The position numbers were made by a program, and so were the translations under genes. A stretch of DNA of 64,000 bases from Bagarius yarrelli (taxonomy: Eukaryota; Chordata; Actinopteri; Siluriformes; Sisoridae), in contig VCAZ01000154.1 of NCBI GenBank assembly GCA_005784505.1, positions 62,001 through 126,000 on the forward strand, read 5' to 3'. Every line of letters starts with the position of its first letter. Position 1 is the stretch's first letter. Positions 49,401-61,167 of this stretch are shown here, in pieces. The notes below the pieces were generated by a model, which searched no databases, was not told the origin of the DNA, and was given only the letters and a program-made list of their open reading frames with translations.

Positions 49401-52400
49401 TTCTACATCAGGGGAAAAGGTGTCCTTAACTGGCTTCAAAAAGTGTGGAGGATATTCGAATAAACCTGGAGATTTGAGCCTATTCATTATTCTGGTGCCA
49501 CAGGACTGTAGTTTTTTTTAATTCCCCTCGGTTATCCCGCCATGGTGGAGGCTTGGCAACAGTCTTTAAAAAAAACTTGTACCTCTGCCACTGCCTATGG
49601 ACTCGTAGCTGTTTTGAAATTCTGCTGTTTTAACTTTCACTAGTAAACCCTGTGGTTTTTGCTGTCTAATATTAACTACCTAAAGCAAATAAAGATTTTC
49701 TTAATGCATTTGTTCAATACTTGAGTAAAGTTGTCGCTAGATATGATACTTTAACATCCAATTTATATTCATTTTAAACAAGCTAATTAGCAAACCACTA
49801 AGACTGTTTTGGATTGTTTTAAGAAACTAAAACATGTTTGGTTTGATCAAAACCTCATATTCAATAAGCAGATAAGTGCTGTGATTAAGTCCTGTTTTTA
49901 TCATTTAATCTCTGAAAATTGAAGTTGTTTTTATTTTTAAAGACACATTTGTAACTCTATCTCTGCTATATTACTATAACCCTTTATAAGTCCTATGTTT
50001 CCTGTTTGCAGTAAGCTCAGTACAGAGATTGCGTTCTTAATGGAAAGTGCAAATATGAGACTATCACACCGGTTTTACTCTCAATACGTTGGCTGCCAGT
50101 TGAATATAGAATAAATTTAACATATTTCATTTTCAATGTTTGTTTTTAGGCCTCTTTACAATCTGGCCCCACAGTACTTAACTGATCTGTTACAACCTTA
50201 CATTATGTCAATATTACTAAGAGTTACACATTCTAATCTGCTGCAAGTTCCTCGGCCAAAAGGAAAACCCCGAGGTGATCGTGCCTTTACTGTTATTGGC
50301 GCTAAACTACGGAATAGTCTCCCATCTCACATCAGAGCTGCCTGACCTTGTCTGTTTTTAAGTCCACTCCTAAAACCTTTTTGTTGGCATTTAACACCCC
50401 TTGACCTATTGTCAAGGATGGTACTGGTCTCCACAAACTTAGCTATATAATTTACAGTATATTGGGAAACAAAACCCCTGAAACCCCTCAAGTAATAACA
50501 TTTACATTTCCTGCATTTGCCACTTTTATTCAGAGAGACTTACATTTATCTCTTTTATACAGCTGAGCAATTGGGGCAAAGGTCAGGCTGCATTGTTTTA
50601 AATTATTTTAAGCAGTGCGTGTATGTACAAAAATAGTAATTGTTTGAACAGCTTCAGACCAACTTTCGCAAAGTAGTTAAAAAATACTACCTTATAGTTT
50701 ATTTTTTTCTCATCAAACCTTTTTAAAAAGCCTAACACTGCATGTTTTATTCTCATTTTTATGCTTTCACAGGTACAGCAGCTATCTAAAATGGAAGTTG
50801 AAGATCTTTTGAGGAAAGGTGCATATGGTGCGCTTATGGATGAAGAGGACGAGGGCTCAAAGTTCTGTGAGGAAGATATTGATCAAATTTTGCAACGCCG
50901 AACACAGACCATCACCATTCAAACTGAGGGAAAGGGATCTACATTTGCTAAGGTTTTTGGGGTTTTTTTCCCAAGTTTTTGTATCTTATTTTCAAACATT
51001 TCAGAATTGTCTTGTCTATTGAATATGTAAAACTATTTTTAATATGTATCTACTGTTTTAGGATACCTTTCCTAACCTAACAACATGGGCCATACACTTT
51101 TATTAAAGTTCCTCAAGCGGAATTTAACAATTCTATAAATTATTTTAAAAATAATTCAGTATCAGCAGTTTCAAAATATTCCTGGGCTGATGACAAAGAA
51201 TAAGTGGGAAACTTTTCATTTTCCAGTGCTACAAGTATTTGAGCCTCAAGTTTAAAGATCTAAATGGCTAGCAAGGTAACAAATTTTGTACTATTAATAG
51301 TGTGAGTAGTATATTTACACTGGAAATTCTAAAAGAAAAATAGTTGAAATATAAAACCTTACCAATCAATGTTCACAGCCTTTCTTGTTTAACAGAAGAC
51401 AGGCAGGGCTTTAAGGGACTGTCACTAGATTAGTGACACCCACCTTGTGTTACTGTATCAAAACACATTTTTAAAAATTCCATACCTTTCAGATTTTAGA
51501 TGTTGGTCGTTCACCTATAAGGGCATGGACGAAATAAAGAACGGTGGAATGTTAAACCTGTTGTGGTGGTATGGTCCCAGAATGAGTAGACCTTTTATTT
51601 AAGACGCTGCTGTGTTTTATCTACTGGCTAATGTGGTCTTTTTGTCATTAAAGATGGAAAGAATGTTCTTGTAAAAATTAAGCACTAACCATATTTAAAC
51701 ATTTTAATAATAAATTATGATGACGTTCAACACGATTGGTTGTTTAAACATGATAGTAATTAAAATGTTGGTTTAAAAATATATTTTAAATTTCCCCAGG
51801 CCAGCTTTGTTTCTTCTGGAAACCGAACTGACATTTCTCTGGATGACCCTAACTTCTGGCAGAAATGGGCAAAAATTGCTGAGCTGGAGATCGACTCAAA
51901 GGAAGAGAAGGTAAAAATAACGTTTGTCCATTTGTTTTTATGAGAAGAATGCCTCACTGCCTTAACCTTGGACACAGCATTTATGAAAGAAGGATTAACG
52001 GATAAAAGAAAATGTAAAATGTAAGTCGCTCTGGATAAGCGCGTCTGCCAAATTCTGTAAATGTAAATTGAAATATCTGGCTCATCATTGTTGAAATTTC
52101 TATATGTAAGCAGACTTGGCAATAAAGCACATAGAGTAGCTAATGGAGTAAGACGCGTTTTTACCTAGATTTGTCACACTTGTTGGAAAAAACATTTAAA
52201 ACTTCGTTATTCCTAATTCATTTTAAAGAGATTTTTTGGGCATTTTTTGCCACCGCGCCGGCCCGAATATCAAAGTTAACACATTAACGATAAATAAATC
52301 TAAGAAGAGCGTCAGAAAGGCTCCATCCCCAACTGACAACACGGTGGGAGACACTTCAACTACCCCGGAATAAGTAATGCTATTATTTTCAATCAAGCTA

Positions 52401-55400
52401 GCGTTAACATTGCTAATAAGATTACAGAGATCGTGGCCTCACACTCTTCTGAGGTTGATGATGATACCTGGCCCAGATATATAGATAGATTTCTCTATGA
52501 ATGCCCGATTTAAGGATTTGGAAGCTTTCTTGTCTGTAATGCAGTTGACCACTAATTCATCTCGTATCACTGATCTGGAAGAGGTCATCAATGATTAAGT
52601 GCCATATTTCTCACCTTGAGCAGCTTTGTTTCAGCCTATCACAGGAGAAACCATCTCTAAAGGCAAAGGTAACGGAAATCTAGAATCCAGCTCTCGTAGG
52701 CAGAATATTATAATAGCTGGTCTTTGAAAGAGCGTCAAGAAGGGCAACCCCACTCGATTTGTTTCTGAAATTTTTCCTTGTTACCAGGAGATTCAAATTT
52801 TTCGAGCAGTATAAAGATTGATCTTGTGTTGGCCCGATCGAAAATAATGAGCCACGAGTTATGATTGCCAGAATACGTCACAAGTCCGTTAAGACTGAAA
52901 TACTACGTCTCTCCCGTAACCAGAGCCGACTATCTTTCAAAAGCGGTTGTATCAGCATCTTTACCAACTTTGCTGTGGAGGTGCCTACACTACGAAAGCA
53001 GTTTGACAGTGTGCGGGAGAAATTAAGAGCCAAGGGAATAAAATATGGACTCCTGTACCCTGCTTGTCTCATTCTTATGCATGAGAATACAAAGAAAGTA
53101 TTTTCGTCTCCACAGGAGGCTGAAGTTTTTTGACATTGTCAGCCTGTCCCCTAAATGGAAGGGGAGCTATATTGGAATCCACTGTGATAAATAAGACTCA
53201 AAAAATATTTTTTCATCTTTAACTCCAACTCGATTTTGTAATGTTATTATTATTTAAAGGGTTTATGTAACTCTAAAGCAATTTTTTTGGATACCCAACT
53301 TTTTTACATCTAAAATAGTGTTAATACAAAATTAGAAATGTGTAAAAAAAAAAAAAACACTGTGACAAAAACAATGACAAGGAGTTTTCATATATTAAGA
53401 AAAAACTGCAATTTTCCCGAAATAATTCAGTGCAGGTGCTGTGAACGAATTTGGAAACAAAAACAATGCAGTGTATTTAAACACACAAAAAACAAAAAAG
53501 AACAAATCAAGAACAAACCTACAATTTAAAACAACTTAAGATAAACCATAACTCGCTGACTTCAAATAGTCAAGTCACCTTTATTTATATAGCGCTTTCA
53601 ACTATCAGGATTGGTTCAAAGCAGCTGTACAGAAATACATCAGAGACGACAATATTAAACACAGTCAATTTGATTGATATCCATAAATTTGGAGTCCCTA
53701 ACTAAGCAAGCCAGAGGCGACAGCGGCAAGGAACCAAAACTCCATCGGTGACAAAATGGAGTCGGGGGGTCAGTTCTCCTCTGACCAGATAAACCAGTAG
53801 GTTACCCATGCTGCAGTAAAGTTTCTGTGGTCTTGTCCAGATGGCCGCTTAGAAGACAAAAGAAACTGCCTTATTGTCTCCAAGTGATGGTGGCGACGAC
53901 GAGCTCGGAATAACAAAGAACAGACATACTGTATGTTAGCGTAGATGCACTTCAACTGGCGATAAACAAATACATTATGTGTTATTGGTGGTGTTTCCCG
54001 GTTCCGGTTGACCTGACTATTGCAGCCTGATAATCCTTTAACCGAACTGAATAATAAAAATGTGTGTATGATGTGTAGGCCAGGTTAAAGAGATGTGTTT
54101 CTAATCTAGTTTTAAACCAGCAGAGTGTGTCTGCCTCCTGAACAGTGCAAGGTAAGTTATTCCAAAGTTTAGGCGCTAGAAAAGAGAAGGATCTGCCACC
54201 TGCAGTTGATTTAGTTATTCTAGGTATAATCAAATAGTGCAGGCCACCTTGCCATAAAATTCTCCACCACTGGAAGTTGTTTGTGATGCACCAGTCTTCT
54301 ATGTGCAAAAGTCTTTCCCATCTTGAGTTTCATAACCTCTCTGTTGTTCCTCTTCTTTACAAGAGAGTTGTTCCTCCGTCACAGAACGAATTAAACTCGT
54401 AAATCAAGGCACCACTGTATAATACAATCTTATCCACTCAAACTCTTTCTCTTTTGTTAAAACTTAGGCAAAACATTTTAAACTAAGTGACAAAACTAAT
54501 TACTTCTTAGCGCATCAGCTCAGGTGCTCACATATCCTGCCCAATAGCAAGCCTCCTTGCTTTACTCTTTGCAGAAACCAAACCTATAAAATCATCGGAA
54601 AAAAAAATGAATCCCATTATTGTAAACTCGCTCAGGATCTGGTATCAGATCAGGAAGATTTTTAAGCTTCCCCAGACCTACTCTCTTACTCCTTTAGCTG
54701 GCAACCAGGCATTCTCTTCCTCACAGCTGTTAAGTGCCTTTTTATCATAAAAAGAGAGAGGAGTCCTATCCATAGAAAAATAATATAAAGACAATACATT
54801 AGCTTCTTTCACGCAGCTCAGACAAAGGTTTGGGCTACATTTATCTCACTTCAGATATTTGTAAGTGCGAAATTATGTTCAAAGTATTATTCCTGATTTT
54901 GAAATCTACAAGTGCCCTGAATATCTTTATAACTGTATGACTACTAAATATATTAATGATTATAGAACCCCTTTTTCGCAAAACTTAAAGATGTCTTAGG
55001 AAAAGGACTTCAGATTATATATTTTAAAAGGTAACTGGACTAGATATCAGGTCCTGTTCTATTAATTCTAACCTCCAGGTGATTCAGTGTAAAACTGTCA
55101 ATAGATTACCATTTCTCTTAAACCAAACTATATTCCCTGTATCCCTCTGTTTTACCTTTGTGTATCCAATGCAAGTCTTATGATGGTGCACTTTTATTTT
55201 GGGCTGTAGTGTTTTGCTTCTACTCAAAGGTACTTAAAATTGATTTCCCTTATGCTCCTCTTGTCGCAATACAAGGCTGGGCCCCTTTCTTAGAGAACTG
55301 TAACTTGAATCCAGATCCAGGCACTTCAATATGACCATAGCAAAAAAGATAATTTTGTTGATGTGGAATAAAGAGTTTGCAATCTGTCATATATATGGAA

Positions 55401-58400
55401 AAATATATATATATGAAATTGCTGGTAAACCTAAGAGATTCATGCAGATTTGGAAAGCCTTCACTGAATACTTAGGTGGTTATCAACGATAATTGAATTT
55501 AATCTTCTTTAGGTGGGGTGGATAATTTGATAAAGTATAAGGGGTAATATTTTTTCATAATTGGGTGGTTACTGGTATAGGTATTGGACTATTGTAAGAA
55601 ATAGGTGCAAGAGTACCTAAATGATGTTTGTATATGTATCAGATTGCATTTTGATATATGTATACATGTTTTAGGGAAAGTGTCATACTATTAGAACGTA
55701 AAAGCAGTTTAATTACTGTTTGTCATGAATATATGTGAATTGCTGACTATATGTGACTTCCTTTGACACATGCAGGAAAGTCTTGTGATTGATACACCTC
55801 GTGTGCGGAAACAAACACGACACTACAACTCATTTGAAGATGATGAGCTGATGGAGTTTTCAGAGTTAGACAGTGACTCAGAGGAGCGCCCGTGTCGGTC
55901 ACGACGCCTTGGTGACCGCAACAAACGATATCTTCGAGCAGAATGCTTCAGGGTGGAGAAGAACCTGCTCATATTTGGGTCAGTCTCTGTCACAGTCACT
56001 GAAGTGCTTGCTAGGACGCTTCTTCATATGCTCTGGAGCTGTCTAGCCCTAAAGGCATTCATATCAAATTATCCTATTGATCCTGATCCTAAAATTTGGA
56101 TAGTGGAATTCTTTCAGGATGCCTTTAGGGCTGAACAGTTTCAGAGCATATAGAGAAAAGTCCCAGTAGATATTTTACATTTTGGACACATGGCCTCACT
56201 GTTGTTTGTTTAGTTTATAGAGGGTGTAATAGGATGTAAAGTTAAATTTGTCTGTGTTTTGGTGGACTCCTATGCAGTTTGTCACTTTTCTAGAAGACAA
56301 TTGCAGCATTTCTATTAAATCATTTTGAATATCATTAAAAATCATTTTTCATCAACATCAACCAAAATTATCATTTTTATACAGTAGTTCACAATTAAAA
56401 ACGAATGTTTAGCAAACTATTTGGCAGAAAATTTCTTAAACTTTACTGCTTATTATACAGATTTTAGACTTTTCCAAAAGCCTTACATGATATTCCAAGT
56501 ATTATAGAATATGATCCCTGGTAAATTAATAAACTCTGTTATTTTTTCCATATCATCCCAGGAAGTGTTTTCTTTGCCATCATTTCTATCTGGCATGCTC
56601 TATCAAGTGAAAACCCTGAATTTATGCTTCTCTATTAAACTGATAATGTCTATCATTGAAGGGGTTAGTAAATAAAACAGAATTAAACTTTTGTCATTTT
56701 ACTACTGCTAACAGTAAGTGTAGGAAATCCTGTAGAATCCAGCCAGAATCAGATGGTGACTTTAAGCTCCTGAAGTGTTTCCGGTTTTGCATGTGGCTGA
56801 GCTTAAGGCTAGACAAAAGAGTGTAACATATAAGGCTGTGTATTGGCAAGGGCACAATGTGATGGGTATAACAATACATGGGTCACGATACAGTATATCC
56901 CGACATATTGCAATTCATTGTAATACTTTGTTAATGTAAAACAAATAGCTAAAAATACAACAAATCCAAAGCCGGAGGCGCCCATGCTTGCCTCTGAGAC
57001 GCAAACTTATGTGTCAGCAACAATTACAGGAGCAAAGGAGGAAGTCGTTTGACACAGACTAAGAGTTTGAATAAAATATTAACTTGAATGTAAATCAGTT
57101 TAAATTTAATTTAAATATGTAACAATACTAGGTGTTGGAATATCGGTACACTATTCTGAAAAAAAAAGTAATATTTAGCTATATAATATTTTTACACAGC
57201 GGCATATGTCAGGGAGGTAAACATTCAGTTCTTAAAGTTGCTGTGAAAGCAGGAAGAAAGCTTGCTGTGTATGGGGCTTTGTAGTTGCAGACTAATTAGA
57301 GTGTCCATGCTGAGACCTGTTTACCAGCAGCATGTTCAATAGGCTCATGAGCATCAGAACTGAACCATAACACAATGAAAGGGGTTGACCTGGTCAAATG
57401 TTTTCTTTTACATCATATTGTTTCGAACAAACTACATTCTAACCAAACGTTATACGAGAAGAATGTATGTGTGACAGTGACTTTTCAGCATCAATTGATT
57501 CAAGTGTATGACTGGTCCTGCCAAGGTTTACAGAACGACAATTACTACCATTATTTACCATTTAATATTCTAAAAACAATTGTAAACAATTACATTTTCT
57601 TATTATAATATTAGACGGAGACTGTAATGTTTTTTAAACTCGTTGCATTTTTTAAAATAAGTTGATAACATAATTTTCAACTGTATGTATAGATGGGGGC
57701 GGTGGAAGGACATACTGAATCATGGACGTTTTAAGTGGCACCTTACAGAAAGAGACATGGAAGTCTTATGCAGAGCCCTGCTTGCCTATTGTGTCCGTCA
57801 CTACAGAGGTGATGACAAGATCAAAAGTTTTATCTGGGACTTAATCACACCCACTAAGGATGGGCACAATCAAGCATTACATAACCACTCAGGTAACAGA
57901 ATCTACATTATTTACCAGTCTGTTGAATAAAAGCTCTGTACACTATGGCACAATGTGGTATATTGTTACAGTAAAAAAATCTTTTTTGCAATGAAAGTAA
58001 AAGAACTGTGTTTAAAAAATATGCATACATTTAACAATAAAATAAGCGTTTAATTTTCAACTGGGTGTGTGGACTATGAGAAAAAGCAATTCTTTATGTT
58101 TTCTGTATATTTTGCAAAAATATCAAAATCATATCATATAAACAAATCATATAATCCTTGTGTTCATCTGTTTCTAAATTATCAAGGGTTGTCAGTAGCA
58201 CTTGAGGTACTCATCTTAATTCTGTTTGACCTTTGCGTGATTCCACAAGTGAAATTTTCTTTTTCATTGCGCAACAGAATCTGTACAGCTTTTTAAAAAT
58301 ACTTTAATTATAAAAATTAATTAATTTTCAATACCATTATGTGTTCATTATTATTAGCATTCTTTTTTGACACATCCTGTAATGTGACTATTGCAGATGC

Positions 58401-61075
58401 ACAAATGTTGATGCAGGTATGTTGCTCATAATTTACATTTTCTTTGCAGGTTTATCGGTTCCTGTACCCAGGGGCCGTAAGGGTAAGAAAGTAAAAAACC
58501 AGTTAAGTCCTCCAGAGCTAAAAAATGCAGACTGGTTAGTTCACTGTAACCCAGAAGTAGTACTCCAGGATGACAGCTACAAGAAGCACCTTAAACAGCA
58601 CTGTAACAAGTGAGACCCCGTAAAAATCTCTGCTTTTTTGTAGACATTATATTTAAAATGGTTTATTTTTCTTAGAGGTTTTTCTGAGACTTTATGCTTT
58701 TCATCTAATTTCTAAGATGAAATATATTTAGAATATCATATTATTTATTAATACACTTTAGTGTTGTCCAATGCTTGAAGTCAAAATACAAAACTGCCGG
58801 TGTTGCCTTTATTCCGGGATTATCAATGTAATTAGGACACTGACAAATTAAGTAAATGCAGTGTGGCATAGCCTATATTTTCTTCTTATATTCCAACTGT
58901 TTTTATCTTTCTAAATTTTGGTTCATCCCTGTAAAAATCTGCTGATTTCACATTAGTTATTCTGAGCTCCCCCTTATTATAACTTTGCTCCCCCCAGGGG
59001 TCACGCCCCCTAGTTTGGGACCTATTGTCTTATAGTATGTTTTTGAAATAGTGTGGATTTGTAGACTTGGTCAACCTAAATCATCTGCACATCTGCAGTT
59101 TTCTCTTTTATACCCATCTTTACAAAGTGCATTATATATAACCATACACATCACACCATATACATCACACATCTACAGCCACATTGTGGCCACTCTTATT
59201 ATTTTACAGAGACCACTTCCGAACGCATATATGTATATGAATATATATAAAATGCAAACCAATCTCTGTCTATGTATAGAGTGCTCTTGAGGGTGCGGAT
59301 GCTCTATTACCTTAAGGCAGAGGTACTTGGGGACGCTGCCGGTCAGGCTCTAGAGGGAGTCCCAGCCAGGTACTAAATTTTACAATCTACTGGCTTCTTT
59401 GCCAAATTAAAAAAATTGTAAAGCAACTATGTGAACTTTCAGTGGTTCTCACAAAAAGTTTTGTCTGAGCAGCAGCTATGTTTCTATTCTCTGGTTGATG
59501 CACTGTGGGTTTTTTTTTTATGTTTGCTTACTTTAAATGTGTGTTTGGTAGCAAACTAGAGGTTGCCCTTCCAGAAATTGACTACATTGAAATCCCTAGT
59601 GGTTGGTGGGATGTTGATGCAGATAAGTCACTGCTAATCGGGGTACACAAACATGGTATGCTTTTTACTTTTTATGGATAAGCATAGACTAGTAATATTA
59701 TTACAATAATCATTTATTTGCCGTCGTCTGGTATATGTCATTTTGTAGGGTATGAGCGGTACAATGCCATGCGCGCAGACCCTCAGCTTTGCTTCCTAGA
59801 GCGGGTTGGCATGCCAGATGTTGTTGCACTTACAGCTGAACAGAGTGGTGCTGAAGTTGTTCCAGATGTACCTGACAGGTATATTGTGTTAATAAGAATG
59901 ATAAAAAGTTAAATAAAAAATAATAAAAAAGGAAAAAAATACAGATTAATTAACATAAACGTTTTCTTTTGGCTGAATTACATTGACTTTATACTTTGAA
60001 ATTAGTTGTAGCTGCCGGTGTGTGTTATTTGATTTTCTTGCAGTGTAAGCAAAAGTAATGATATGAAAGAAGACGAAAGTGGTAAGGAAGAGGAAACAGG
60101 GGACAAAGAAGAAAAAAACATAATAATTAAATGTCAGGTGAGTGAATTTTTCTTTAATTTAAAATTGTCCGTAAAATGGCATTCATTTTGATAACATGCA
60201 AATTTTTCTAATATGCTTTATTTCAAAGCAGACAAATGCTTTCTTAGAGGACATAATGAAACTGGATGGTTCTGCTGGAGGTGGGTTTCTTTAAAAACAA
60301 TATGCAAGCTTTTGCTGGACACATCAAAATGTTAAATATTAACACATATCTAATTTGTCTTGGAAGTTGCACAGACTAGTCGACTAGTACATTCAGACAA
60401 TAAAGAACACATTGCATTTAAAGAAGTGAGTTGCATGTAGCTATCCATTCCCAATTCAATTACTCTAGAGTGATGCTTTATTAACTCACAGAGGCCAGTT
60501 TACCCTTACTTTTGCTACTAAAGCTGATGCTGAACATGCAGATAAAGCTAATTATTAGGTTATTGATTATTGGCTTACAACATTGACATTGTAGTCTGAC
60601 ATTGAAGCTGGTTGACTAATACGAAATCAAGTCTTGCAACCCTTAGCGTGGCATATGTTACAATATTTATGATGTAAAGGTTGTAAGTTGTCACAGAATT
60701 GATGCATTTTTCATGTAGTGAGTCGTCCGGGAATAGCTGAGGAGGTAGTTGAGCCTTGTAAGGCACTGTGGCCAACTGCATCTGCTCTTACAGCAAGATT
60801 AAGACGACTTATCACAGCCTATCAGCGATACACACGCCGTGAACCATTTCGTCATGAAATTCTAATGCATGAGAGCATTGGGCCTGTCTCCTGGCAAGTG
60901 AATGAGGAGCTACGACGCTGTATGACTAATTCTGAGCCGCTTTTTCATGACCCACACAAAAGGTAAGGATTTTGAGAGGTTTCTTATACATATATATATA
61001 TATATATGTTGTGTGTGTAAAAGATACTTTGTTACTTCGTTTCATCAAGAAGATACACTATAGTCACATCGCGGG

Positions 61076-61167
<92 letters not shown>

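Noticed and set aside
60367..60425. Extra chd6 coding exon
   Set aside because: Its 59 bases would shift the frame into exon 27, whereas exon 26 joins exon 27 directly in phase. It is kept only as a possible poison exon.
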